A DNA stretch of 64,000 bases from Papilionanthe hookeriana x Papilionanthe teres (lineage: Eukaryota; Streptophyta; Magnoliopsida; Asparagales; Orchidaceae). Positions 33,801 through 45,300 of the stretch are shown here, in pieces (the first letter of the stretch is position 1; each line of letters begins with the position of its first letter). The position numbers were made by a program, and so were the translations under genes. Below the pieces are notes generated by a model. That model was not told the DNA's origin and ran no database searches. It saw nothing but the letters and a program-made list of their open reading frames with translations. The stretch covers positions 76,779,877 to 76,843,876 of the forward strand of contig CM040426.1 in assembly GCA_022702705.1 (NCBI GenBank). The letters are read 5' to 3'.

Positions 33801-34006
33801 AGGGAGATGGAAGAGCTTTTCATTGTAATAGCGCGGCGCTGCTCCTCATCGAGGTAGTCCATGAAACGCACGTTACCGGCGAGCTTCGGGTGGAGGACGC
33901 CGCCACCGTAGGCGGCAATAAGATGGTCAGCGAGGGTGGTTTTTCCATGGTCAACGTGGGCTAGTATGCAGATGTTGCGGATGTTTCGGGTGCTATAATC
34001 CGCCAT
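30899..34006 (-). CDS. EFL1: Elongation factor-like GTPase 1 (ribosome assembly GTPase EFL1/Ria1)
   Basis: A single intact exon of 1035 codons. The family is a cytosolic EF-2-like GTPase that acts with SBDS to release the anti-association factor eIF6 from new 60S subunits. The G domain is clear: G1 AHVDHGKT at 16-23, G3 DSPGH at 80-84, G4 NKID at 134-137. EF-2-like domains II-V follow, interrupted by acidic and linker insertions (first near residue 190-210) that distinguish EFL1 from EF-2. The start is placed at MADYSTRN (ATG at 34004-34006). The frame stays open 48 codons further upstream, but that extension is not family-like and runs up to a TATA-like site. The length fits plant homologues of about 1000 residues. 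NAA35 is divergently transcribed from 36284. It is the only long gene in the window without frame damage. Confidence 0.96.
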   Translation of the reverse strand: MADYSTRNIRNICILAHVDHGKTTLADHLIAAYGGGVLHPKLAGNVRFMDYLDEEQRRAITMKSSSISLHFRDHSINLIDSPGHMDFCSEVSTAARLSDGALILVDAVEGVHIQTHAVLRQSWVEKLTPCLVLNKIDRLITELKLTPMEAYTRLLRIVHEVNGIVSAYKSEKYLSDVDSLLAGASEDGDGEYDHELVEDDEEDTFQPQKGNVAFACALDGWGFCVEQFAEFYASKLGASMAALKKGFWGPRYFNTKKMMIVGKKGMEGFSRDPQPMFVQFVLKPLWQVYQAALDVNGDKEMFQKVIKTFNLSVPQREMQNKDTKAVLQAVMRRWLPLSDAVLSMVIKWMPDPISAQSLRISRLLPKREVDVDVSGHYSQVVAEAEHVRQCVEVCDSSPEAPCVVFVSKMFAVPAKMIPQKGPNGEKLNHALSGEVVGGESEEFFLAFARIFSGVLNCGQKVFVLSALFDPLKVDFLQKHLQDAEVQHLYLMMGQGLKPVSCASAGNLVAIQGLGQYILKSATLSTSRNCWPFSSMMFQVAPTLRVAIEPSDPANMGALMRGLRLLNRADPFVEVTVSSRGEQVLAAAGEVHLERCIKDLKERFAKVSLEVSPPLVSYKETIEGGEGFSFLDTLKITPSSAQYVEKVTSNGRCMVRVQVARIPNALTKVLEESAEILADIIEGRPVKKNGRLGYVTHFDGDPVAVLRKRLIDSLESEFEFHSDKSDNDKFEKNKQLCSSFLQRIWSLGPRQVGPNILLVPDSKTTEVIHASSGERGFLIHGSYDVSEKLGFLEISGSDEIIDTDNGETSEIPSSIKMEAEALKNSIVAGFQLATSAGPLCDEPMWGLAFLVNSYIFPDNLETKDPLDQYGILSGQVMTAVKDACRSAVLQSKPRLAEAMYFCELNTPGDFLKKMYAVLSRRRSKVLKEEMQEGSPLFIVHAYVPVAESFGFADELRKSTGAAASALLVLSHWEVLPEDPFFIPKTEEEIEEYGDGSSVLPNIARKLIDAVRRRKGLHVEDKVVQHATKQRTLARKV

Positions 34007-34156
34007 GAACGAAGAAGAAGGCGGCCGAAAATTGGAAACCCTAATCCTAATCACAATTGAGAAAATAATTGGTGAGATGAGCTGCGGGATCGGCGGCAAG
34101 ACATGTTTTGGTGTGATTCGCTCGATCGCTTGAGAAAACAGAGCAAGCACTGTTCT

Positions 34157-34167
34157 GTATATTTTAC
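34157..34167 (-). promoter_or_regulatory. Putative TATA box of EFL1
   Basis: On the minus strand TAAAATATACA lies about 150 bp before the chosen ATG, implying a 5' UTR of about 120 nt and supporting the inner start codon. Based on sequence and spacing only. Confidence 0.45.
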
Positions 34168-34279
34168 CACAATTTATTTTAGTAATTATTTTTTTAATGT
34201 TTTCTGCAACTTTTTACGGTGAATTTTTTTTTTAATTTACCTCCTTAAATTATGGTGGCTTTAATGGTCTGTTTGCATT

Positions 34280-34872
34280 GAAGAAATATTACATTAGGAC
34301 TCCGCACATAGAGCTATGTGCAGAGTCCAATAAAATTACTCTACGTATTAGTGACAGAAAAATAAATAACACGGGAGTAACACGGAAGAATATTCTTCCC
34401 GTGTTATTCCACATTATTAAGTGTTATTGTGGTAGTTTTTATTTGTTATTGTGTTATGAAAATATTTTCGGTGTTATAATAACACAATAACACATCAATA
34501 ACATCTGAATAACACATAATAACACTTGAATAACGCGGAAGAACACGGAGAGAATATTTTCTGTGTTACTGGCCGGCAGAGAAATATTCTCCGTGTGTTA
34601 TTCAAAGTGTTATTGTATATTATTCATGTGTTATTGTGTGTTATTGTGTTATGAGAATATTCAATGTGTTATAATAACACAATAAAACGTCAATAACACA
34701 TCAAAATCACCACAGTAATACTTAATAATGCGGAATAATACGAAAGTAATATTCTCCCGTGTACTCCCATATTATCACGCCGTTTTTTTATTTTTCTATC
34801 ACTTCAACATGTAGTGATTTATTGGACTCCGCACGTAGCTCTACGTGCAGAGTCCTTCTGTAATATTTTTCC
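34280..34872. mobile_element. Foldback MITE-like element, 593 bp, with about 55-60-bp inverted ends
   Basis: The left end gaagaaatattacattaggac pairs with the right end (reversed ggaaaaatattacagaaggac). The match continues through a nested palindrome: ggactccgcacatagagcta plus its mirror at 34300-34331, with the counterpart at 34823-34854. The core is AT-rich and full of aataacac/gtgttatt motifs able to fold on themselves. The flanks gtttgcatt and atttgcgta agree at 6 of 9 positions, suggesting a decayed 9-bp TSD. Confidence 0.8.
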
Positions 34873-35380
34873 ATTTGCGTAAGTTGCTGATAAAGCAGCT
34901 ACCAAAAAAAAACTATTGTACAACAGCTACTGAGGATAAATTATTAGATTGTTCGGTTTTTGCTGTTAGAAAATAGTTTTTTTTACAACTATTTTTGCCT
35001 AAATGTCTATTTTGTCCTTTGCAGTAATGTTATTTGTAGCAGAACTGTCATAATAATATACTTCAAACTTGAGAATAAAATTCTACTTCAAAATAGCATA
35101 AAATTTATATTTGTCGTTTGGGAAAAAATTAAATGAGATCTAAAGGACTAGGGCTCACTAGGGCAGGATACTTGAGGGCAACCGTGGAAGAAATGATGCA
35201 AACTCAACTGACTCAAAATAGTATTCACGTTCGTTTTACTATCGAACTGTTGAATGACATTTGCAAATGAAAGTGTCAAAAATTTAATCCAAGCCACAAG
35301 CAAACACCATTTTTAACGAACAAGATTCAAAACTCCAAAATAGATGCACTCTAAGAAGCACCTGGGGTGCATTTAGGGTG
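34873..35380. other. Intergenic stretch between two transposons, nothing recognised
   Basis: Part of the divergent EFL1-NAA35 region. No gene or clear regulatory motif is seen. Confidence 0.45.
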
Positions 35381-35388
35381 AAGATGCG

Positions 35389-35954
35389 TAGGGCTGTAAA
35401 CGAGCCGAGCTCGAGCGAGCTTAGGCTGGGCTCGTGTTCGGCTTGTTCGAAATTAGCTCGGCTCGAAATCGGCCCGTGTTCGAAATAACTCGTAAAAGGT
35501 GTGTTCGTGTTCGGCTCGAATTAAATATTCTTGTTCGTGTTCGGCTCGTTAAAATTAATTGGAAAAATATATGTCTAGCGCCGGATTCGAACCTGGACCA
35601 AATGAATAGAAACAATAAACATAACCACGCTACTACAGAAGTAATTGTGATTTAAACTTAAATATAAATATATATAATATATTAATATATAAATAATATA
35701 TATAATAAATTATTATATAAATAATTATATGATTATTTTTTTATTTTGAGCCAATTCGAGCCGAACACGAGCGAACAAACAGTTGTTCGTGTTCGGCTCG
35801 TTAACATTTCGAGCTTAAAAATTTGTTCGTGTTAACGAGCCGAACATGAGCTACTTAACGAGCCGAACACGAGCTACTTAACGAGCCGAACACGAGCTAC
35901 TTAACGAGCCGAACACGAGCTATTCGCGAACAACGAACCAAATTGCCAGCCCTA
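35389..35954. mobile_element. Non-autonomous hAT-type element, 566 bp
   Basis: The ends read TAGGGCTG...CAGCCCTA, the common plant hAT termini. Flanks aagatgcg (35381-35388) and acgatgca (35955-35962) match at 6 of 8 positions, fitting an 8-bp TSD. Both arms are rich in gttcgtgttcggctcg and its complement, so the DNA can fold back on itself. The AT-rich centre has no transposase. Confidence 0.82.
35833..35922. repeat. 23-bp tandem repeat, four copies, inside the hAT-type element
   Basis: Units of taacgagccgaacacgagct plus act begin at 35833, 35856, 35879 and 35902. The first copy has one base change and the last ends in att. Confidence 0.92.
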
Positions 35955-36283
35955 ACGATGCAGCGCCGCACTGTAATTTTTTTTTTAATTTTACAAAATT
36001 ACATTTTGCCATAATTATTAAAAAAAACTGCAGGTGAATTATACCAGCGCTCGAGCGGTAAGCTGGCCAGGAAGTTCGAAAACAGGCGACCAATGCGCGC
36101 ACGGGTGTGCGCGGAAACAGGTGCCACTGAAAGGTGTGAACTCGCGTCGGTAAAACCCCTTTTTACGACAACTGAACCAGAAGAAATCTCAAACAAGGGC
36201 GAGTCTAGACTTCGGCCTTGACTCGCAAGAGCTATCTTTGTGCGGAATATTACTGAATCCCTAACGATTCTGTATCCAATCCG

Positions 36284-36383
36284 ATGGAGGGCCGAGGTGG
36301 AGTCGCCGTGCCGGCTTCAATCCCCTCTGGCAACCAAATGGTTTGGGCCGATGCCTCTCCCTTGATCGCTGCTGCATGCAGTG
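36284..36383 (+). CDS. NAA35: NAA35 exon 1 (start codon exon)
   Basis: ATG at 36284 in the context ccgATGgag. It codes for 33 residues plus one base, with VWADASPL matching the start of the conserved Mak10 region. The donor is gtgagc at 36384. Phase 1 joins to exon 2 as g+ag (Glu). The short N-terminus before VWADAS is poorly conserved in the family, so the exact start is the least certain part. Confidence 0.85.
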
Positions 36384-39300
36384 GTGAGCAATCTCCGCCG
36401 TGATGTGTTATTGTGTTTTCGTGACATTCCCATAGGTTTTCCCTTTCTCACTTTTTATTTGTACATGTTGACTGTTGTCCTTCCATGCAGCTGGAATTAG
36501 TTTTTGGCTGCCTGTTTGTCGTGTTTGAATGATTGAGATGTACAAGGATGTGGGCGAAAATGAATGGATGTTTGTGGATTTTGTGAAAAAAAAAATAATC
36601 AGTTTTTGGTTGGAAAATTGATAGTATCTTCTCCATTAGTCTGGTACCTGCTATATTGTTTGAATTAATGAGTCTTAATTCTTCATTCATGTCTATTGAA
36701 TGATGCTTGAGGTGTTGCTTTTATTTTGCACCATCAATTTACAACATTACTAATTATGTTACATTAACCTATTGCTGCAGCTACACTTTTCATGCGCATG
36801 TCCTACTCACTTAAGATTGTTTATGGCTATCTCAAAGTTATTTAATATCACTTCTAACGGTCCGTCCATCTCCAAAAATATAACAAAAAAGAGAAAATAT
36901 AGGAAAAATAGAAAAAGAAAACCACTCCTACCACCTCTCTAATGTCACCATTTCTAAAATCTATCCTTTATATAACATACCAATTTAGGTATAATTTTAT
37001 ATATTTTGATTTGAAATCTTACCCTATTCTCTAATCACATAATTACTAAGACAATTTTCTACTTACCTCAAGACATGAGCTTCAAAAGCTAAACTTATAT
37101 ATAGCTAAACTTATATATATCTGTGTGTGTGTGTGTGTGTGTTTGTGTGCGTGCGTGCGTGTGTGTGTTTGTGCGCATGCGTGCGTGTGTGTGCTCTTCT
37201 ATTTAGTAAATCCAAGTTCTTATCCTATTGCACATAATTTTACTAGCAATAGTAGTTACTAATCATCAAACTTACACACATTTGAATTAGTCATCATATG
37301 CTTATGTTTTTGATATCATTTGTTAGCATTAAGCACTTTTTGTTTCATTGTATAGCAGTGCTTGTATAATTGTAAGAAAAAGGAACTGTATTCTTCATCA
37401 ACAAAAAATATACCTATACTGTTTTCTTCTTACTTTCAAAAGTATTGGGATTTCAACCACAAAAATATAATATTCTGAAGTAGATTTTTTATCTTCTCTA
37501 GATCCAATATAATCATCATTTAAAAAGCCTCAGATCCTCAAATGATTATGATTGATATGCTAGATATTTCCTTAATATATATTATCATTCTTGTAACAAC
37601 TGCTAATGTATATTCTTTAGGTTTTATATGAGTTGGCTAACTGCACTAACAATGAATGATACATCAAGTTGGGTGACAGTTAAACATATGAGTTTGCAAT
37701 AACATATCAACATCAAGAAGAATCTTTATTGATTTAATTATTGTCGGATGAATTAAAGTTTTCATAGGAGAATTGACAGACTTATACCTAAGAAGACCAA
37801 TTTCTTCAACAATTTCTATAGTAAATTTCTATTGAGAGAGAAATAGTTTTCAACAATAAATATTGAAAGTTTTCATAGGAGAATCAATACAAACAGCTAA
37901 ATCAATTATGCCAAAGGAAGAATACTGAATAAAGACAAGTTAATCAGTCGTATTATTTCATAATAGATGTCAACAATAATAACAATGTTTGTAGAAAGAC
38001 CATGCTTAAGGGCTTCATGTCAATTCACATTAGCTTTTTGAAGTTCGCAATGTTTATTTTTCCCTAGCAACATATCCAATTGGTTGCTCTATACTAGCTA
38101 TTCTGATAAATTCTCATAGACAAAATTATTATTGATATCAATTTGTAACATACGCCTCCGTTGATTTATGAAAGGAAATATATAGTTGAATAGATTTTAG
38201 TCAGACAACTATTTAAAAAAAATCTTTATAGTAATTAATTTCATGAATGCGAATATATTCTTTCTCTATTAAATGAGTTTTGCGACAATCAATGAAGCCA
38301 TCATGATGGACTTTAAAAATGAACGCCCATGTAAGATAGATTTCGCTTTACTAGTGTCGTTATCAATTCTTAGATTAAACGTTGAAGAATTGCACTCATT
38401 TTATTTCATACCATGTTTCTATTTGGGACCAAGTATGGCTTGTTGGCGTGATTAGGGTATAGTGGCATTAGAGAAAGACAAAACAAACTGATGAAATGAA
38501 GACGATTGATGATCAAATGCCATAAAGATCGTACTTGATTGTTAGTTTAGCAGGAACAACAATAAGATTTAGATCTAATGGCTTGGTTGTAATCAAATCT
38601 TAGCGTTGTCGATTGATGGAAGGTGCTGTTGTAGAAGGAGACAATCAAGGTTTTTAGGTATAAACCTATATAGGAGGAGAAGCAAGTGTTTGGACTAAAG
38701 GTTTTAGAGGCACAAGAGGTTTGGTTGTAGGGGATGTGGTTAGCGTGAACGAATGGATTGTTCCATGAAAGGCTATAGTGTCATAAACATCTAGTTTTCT
38801 AGCAAAAGGATCATTGCGTCGATAATCTTTTTAAGTGCGAGAATTAATCAAAAGATGTGTCACATAACACAATGAGATAATTGATTAGGCTTGGGCAAAG
38901 GGAATAGACAAAACACACACGACCGAATAAGCGAGGTGTTAAATGGAAAGAAGGTTTATTAGGTTAAAAAATAAAGTGTGTACACTATTGAGAACTGTAA
39001 AGAACACATGTTTGATTGGTCAGAATGAACCAAGGTTACGGTCCCCCAAAATTGGTGCTGAACCTGCACATGGAATGTTAGGATGTTAGCAGTGTCAAAA
39101 AATTTGTTGAGAATCATAGGCTTATGTTGATAGATTTATGATGTCGTTCTCAATGGAGAAAGGGTAAAGAATTGCATAAATTTCATTGCATTATTTATAT
39201 GAAGTGTTTTAATCTGAACTACAAATGAACTTTTTTTTTGATAGAATAATTTGAATACAAATAAGATATCAAATCAAAATTTTAATAGGTAAACTTAAGT

Positions 39301-42300
39301 TATTGGTTTGGTTATCAATAATGAAAATGAAATAACAAAAGTCATCATGGGTAATAACACGAGTTGGTTGTGATATTTCAGAGTGAATTTAGTCAAAGTG
39401 GGTGTACCATAAGAAGTTGATAACAAGTGAAAAGGGGGCACATTGATGTATGACGAAGTCACATGCATTACATTTAAATTTGGGAACAATAGTTGACATA
39501 TTGAGTAAAAACTTGAAGATGGAGAGAATAAACTAGATGATTCCGTGATAAGGGAAAATTTTAGATAAGATGGTTGAATCAATAACATAGAGATAATAAA
39601 TATTACTGGCTTCAGTGCCTATACCAATCATATTATTTGTGCCGATATCATAAATAACATACTGGGATATAAATTTATTAAGCAAGAACCTGTCTCCGTC
39701 TGATATTTTATAAATGTTGACAAGAAATTGTGAAACTTAGAGAAATTATCCATGCCGGGAGCCAACACATTCTTTTCTTAATATTGGAGGGGTAGCATAA
39801 GCGACAATAAAAAGGTGGGACGAGAGTTAATATTAGCCTTAAGTATAATTATTGGAAGCATTACAATCTATGAGCCAAGACATACAGTGAAGGGTGTGCA
39901 TTTTGCATTAAAATAAAACGAGAATATAAAAGGAGCTATAGGCTAATATAGAGAACCAGTGTGGTTGGCCAAAAAATAGTGTCACAAGTGTGAGCCTCCC
40001 AAAAGAAAGACCTATCCAAAGCGCGCATAACAAAAAAATGAGCCGCTTTGTTACATTTTTTGGAAACAAAAGAAAAAAAAACCTGTCAAAACTGAAGAAG
40101 AAAAGTAGTATCCACATCCTCATGAGCATGTTGCTCCATGTATCTGCTGACATACTATCCCGGTGGTGGTTCATGATGTTCACATTATCACCTTCAATTA
40201 TAATGCCTTTAGTCTCTTTCATCCAAGATTGTAAGACAAAGCCAAAAAAGGTATTCTTATCCAACTCAACTCTTGAGTTGTCCCAATGCGTGTAGCAATG
40301 TCTTGCCGCAATAAAGACATGGCCCAAGACATACCGATAGATACCATTCATGTAGACTTGAGGAAGAAATCTCATGAGATGCTGAGATAAAAGGCTAGGG
40401 TTATAGGAGCAACTGATTACATGTTGAGAGAGAAACATATCTAATTTTTGTGCTGCACTAAAAGTAGTTATAGTGGATCTAGATCTATCTTTTTTTTTAG
40501 CAGTGCAGAGAGTTTAATTTCTCTCAACGTGGTTAAGACACAAACCCTTACATTTAAAGGAGAGAGAATTGGAGAAATGTGAAGCAAGAAACACAATGAT
40601 AATATTCAAAGTTCATGTTTGATCTTGTCACTCTAATTCCTTCTCTTTTTAATCCATTTGTGAAGGCAAATGTAGATCATATCGGTTCTGTATCAAAGTT
40701 GTATGCTCACATCCATGTACAACAACACAATGGTAGGAAGTGCAGTCAGAAATAAAATTTTTATAAGCCGTGGAGGTTCTAAAGCTTGGAGAAGTTACTG
40801 AACTCCATGTTGACCAACACAAGCTTGTCTCCATCTTCCTTGTCCAGTTTTGCAATGTGAAGAAAGAGGTTGCAAGGGGTTTGCGCTAACAATAAATGTG
40901 AGTAGTTGCAAGTGTAGAAACGTTTAATTCATTACATGCTCTGGGAAATCAGTTCCAGAACTCGAAGTGTAGGAACATATTGTTTCACGGGTTGGGAGAG
41001 GATGTCTTGGTGCACAATTGATTTGATGATTAGAATAAAACAAGATTATATTGTATTTTTGGTGGTGAGAATTGTATCGATCAAGTAAAAGTTTAGATGT
41101 GCATGTGAGAGCCGGTCAGGTTGCGGGAGCGGGTGAATATTATAGGGTTGTAGGAGTGAAGTGGGTGGAGTGATCATGAAAATGATTTGGGAGGTAGGAG
41201 GGAGGCGTGTAGCAGGCGATGGTTAGGGGCAGATTGGTGTATTGAAGTGGGATGGGAGGGGTTGAGAGCAATGATACTTTGCTTTGATATCATTTTCAAC
41301 AAGAGAAAATCATTAAGGTTGTGTCTCAAAATATGTGCCTATATATAGACATTTAAGGTGAGTACTAAAGGAATAAAATAATGAACTGAATATCCTCCAA
41401 TAAGGTATAAAACATCATAAAACATTATCTCCTGCTATTTCCTTTAATAATAACCTCCATGATTGTAAAGTTATCGAGGGAGTACATGAATGCAAGATTT
41501 TTTTTGAACGGGCGGTTCTTGATTGAATATTTTCTATGCAGATAAAAGATTAGGATATATGACAGCTCTTTGAAAAACAACACAAAAGCAACATAAGGCC
41601 AGAGAAGTTTTAGTCCCATTGTGTAAAAGCCGGGTTTTTTTGGTCTATGCGCAAAGCATAAAGATTGCAACTCAATTCAACTGTATATCACCATGTTAGC
41701 TCATACACACACAAATTTGCTATACAAAGCACATTTAGGTGTTTCTTGCCTTTTTAGCATTTGATACAGGAGCAGTTTTTCAATATTTGGACAAGTTAGT
41801 TGTTCGTTTCTATGCCTGCTGACTTTCTTTGAATGCTCAATTTTGTGTATCTTTGTTGCAACTTACAACCTTATGTTCACATCGTTGAGCATCATTGGCA
41901 TTTTGCTTATTATTTGTCTTTTAGTGCCTCACACTGCAACATCAAAGAATGTTAAAACGCGCCATGTTATTTAAACGTTCACTTTTTATCACTAGATAGT
42001 TAGCAAAATATATAGTTACTAGTTAACTCAACTTCAGGTGTCATAAACTAATTTAAAACAAGAAACCAGTATTGTTTTTATCAAGTTTATATCCCCAAAA
42101 TTTATCAACTCTGTCTTAAGAATTTTCTCTAGTTTACTTATTGATTTGTTATCTACTTTTCCATCTAAAATTTACGTTTTTTTTTCTAGAGCTTCGTGAT
42201 GGGGAGCTTATTCATGGTGAGAATTTCAATTTATTTGCTGCTATGTCTGCTTTGGAGGTACTTAAATTGTGCTAATCGGTCTATCATTTTCTTATGTTCT

Positions 42301-45300
42301 CGTGTGAACCTTGTTGGAGAAACCACACCAGTGAAATGCATTCACTTTTGTCATTTTTTTCTTGTTTAAGCATAAACATTGTCTGCTACCTGCTTATACA
42401 GCAGGCTGGCATGTTGCTTTTTCGTGAATTTTAGTTCTATAATTTCATCTATGTTTATTTTTTGGTTTTGATTAATTTTAAACAGACTTTTTAGCGTTAA
42501 ATTATTCTCCAATTTATTACGCTATTTAAAATACAATTAATTGAATCCAAATAATTAGGTGATTTAAGGGCAAAAGGAACCAATTGCCTTTTGGGGGCAA
42601 CCTGGACTGCCAGGTCGTGACTGCCAACATGGCAGCCCCAACCACCTCCCATGGGGTGATTGGGTCATTGTCTAAAATTTTCTGTTTTTTTCTTAAACAA
42701 GTAATAACAAGTTTAATTTAAAAATTTTGCTTAGAATACGACATTAAACTGAGGGTCGCTTGATGGAACCATGATTACAGTGGGTGAATGACAGTTTACG
42801 GTCAATGAATTGTATGCTGTTTTATTCACTCTTGGTTTATCATTAATTGTATGCTGTCTGAGAACTTAGGAAGGTGTTAGACGGTGTTATACTATGGTGG
42901 TGGAAGCCAATAGAATGACACTCAAAAGTCTTTGGACATTGCATGAGCTGGGAGGGGAGATATTACCATTTTGTCACCTAGTATGCCTAGTGTTTCATGG
43001 TACCATGGCACATAAGGAATTTAGCAACACTATCTAAGATGGCAGTTAAGCTCTTAGCAAACAATTTGGCAAACATCTCAGCAGGTGGTGTGTTGTTGAT
43101 GAGTGAGCTAGCAAGCTTGTTTGTGTGTTAATGCTTGCTTGTCAATAGTTTGACAAACTTTAAGGTTAGAGTTTTTCTAAGCTTTTATTCTAGGGAGTTG
43201 TTGCTTACCAAGGTTTATCAGGCATTCTTTTTCGTGAATACTAGGGATGTGCTTCACTTGTCTAGCTTGCCACCGTAGGACTGCTAGTAGAAAGGATGTT
43301 TGTAGACTGGGGAGATTGATAAGGCACAACAACTGAGAGATAAACATGGTAAACGAAATTTATTTCTAATGCAATGAAGAAGTCAAGGACATAAGGTTAG
43401 GGGGGTGAGATTCAGTTGGATTGAAGGAAGTAAAAAGCTACAAGTCTTGGAAGCCTTTTGAGAGTTCTTTGAGTCTCTTGCTCTTTGAATGTGATGCCCC
43501 TCTTGCTTCTGGCGATTCTTGATGTCTTAGATTTAGTGATAAAAATTAAGAAAAGGTTCTCTATTTATTTTCCCTACTAAATGGAGTTTTTGCCTTTGGT
43601 GAAATTGATTAGAATAAGAACGAGACTAAAGCGATGCTACAGCTGTAGACTTATCTCGTGAAGATCAAACTGTGAGGCAGTTAGGTTTTAACTTTAGAAA
43701 GCTAAGGCACTAGTTGTATGGAGTTTTTTTATTTTTATTTTTTATTATTATTATTTTCTGTAGAATCTGGAATTGGCTTTAATGGGAAGGCGTTGGTAAA
43801 GGTAAAGGTATGTCAATAGAATGGAGCTAAGAAGATGCGAAGAAGAGACATTGCGAAGCCAATGCTGAGTCTAGAAGTTGACAAATTTGCTAATGCGGAG
43901 TTAGAAAGTCATTGGATAAATACTGCAACATCAAGTCGTTGGGCTGATCAAAAGTGAGAAGTCATGTGTCGATTATAGGGAAAGAAGTTGCCAAGTTGGT
44001 AAATGCTAAGGCTAATTGTCACCTAGTGAATGTCGCGGCAAGAAGGGAGGTACTTAGAAAAATAGTCAATGGATCACATCAAGAAAATGTATTGATGTAG
44101 CGTCAATATCTACCGTATTAGCCTTCAAGAAGGATAATGTTGACAGATTAATGTTGACATCAAATTGACCTCTTGGAATTTACCCAAACGTTATGCGGGT
44201 AGGTGGCTATTGGGTGGGCTATTGACTTGGTTGATTGGGGTGTCCGAGCTTGGGCCTCGATAGGCCACCAAGGTCCCTTAAATTTTTGAGAATTCATTGA
44301 GAGTTAAGGTGGCCTAGGGATTTATGAGATTAAAATCTTGGCCTAAGGTTGATTATTAATGAACTAGATTAGGTTTTTGGCTTTGTTAGTCTTTGGTTTT
44401 GCAATGGTCATAGATGAATTTCTACAACCATCGTCTGATAGGAGGATTCTCAGGAAAGGTCTTAGCTAGGCCAAGCCAAGGGCTTGGGGCTGGGTGATCG
44501 CCCCAAACTCAGTCTCTTAATGTCAAGAGTGCTTCAAAATATGGCCTGAGTCGAGAGCCCTCCATGTACTAATGAAGATATAGATAAGGATAAAGGGATG
44601 CATTTCTTGCGAGGAAAGGGAAATTATTGCAATGACAATGGCGGGGAGAAGATATTATTGCAGAGAGAATTGATAAAATCAACAATCATCTTAGTTGGAG
44701 ATGGGGGCAGTAGTGGAGGGATGTGGTCTATGTTGTCTTAATATTTACAAAAGGGAGTGATGGTTGTAATTTGATTGCTTTATATTATTATCTGATCATG
44801 AAGTCAATATTTGGTTTTCAGCTTCCTTACTTTTGGGTTGTCATATACAATAGAAATATCAAAGTTTTTTTTTTGTTGTCTTATTAAGCATGTCAACGTA
44901 TGCTAATTTCTTTGAATACAATCCAATAAAAAAAAAAGGCTTGCATATTAGTTTTTAGAAATTAAATTTTTAATCCAACATATTTTTTCTATATGCAAAT
45001 GTGAACTGAGCCTATGGGACAAACTTGTTCGATCCAATTTCCTATCAAGCAAGTTTAATTCATTTCTTTCTTGCAAGCGAACTCAAATCATTTTTCTTGC
45101 TACACAATTTCACTTTTCAAATTGGCATTCCTTTTTTCTTTTTTATTAAAAAAATGTAATAAATATTGGTTAAAAATCATACAATTATTTTTAAGTATAT
45201 TGTATATTAATTGGCTATATAGTTATAGTGCTGTTGACCTCGTTTTTGTCGAGGTTTAGTTTTCCTCCTAGGATTTAGGGTTTTAGCTTTAGGAGCTTCC

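Larger units (their letters stand above)
37600..41700 (-). mobile_element. Decayed Ty1/copia retrotransposon, antisense in NAA35 intron 1
   Basis: Reading the minus strand from right to left gives copia order: 5' LTR-like sequence with a ctatatatag TATA (about 41339-41348), a PBS (41281-41292), a poorly preserved gag part (about 39900-40860), the protease-integrase linker (about 39600-39680, MIGIGTEASNIYYL), integrase, RT and RNase H. Stops and frameshifts are dense, so it is ancient. The outer ends are approximate and I did not find the 3' LTR. Confidence 0.75.

Noticed and set aside
34007..34150. Upstream in-frame Met extending EFL1 by 48 residues
   Set aside because: The extension is not EFL1-like and reaches almost to the TATA-like site at 34157. 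MADYSTRN aligns with the usual N-terminus before the G1 motif.
35575..35640. tRNA-like stretch (ggattcgaacctgg) in the hAT-type element
   Set aside because: The GGATTCGAACC box resembles a T-arm complement, but no acceptor or D/anticodon arms can be built around it.
39908..40438. 176-codon minus-strand open frame
   Set aside because: It lies in the decayed copia element. The composition (runs of Phe/Leu from poly-T) and the mixed frames show it is not a real gene.
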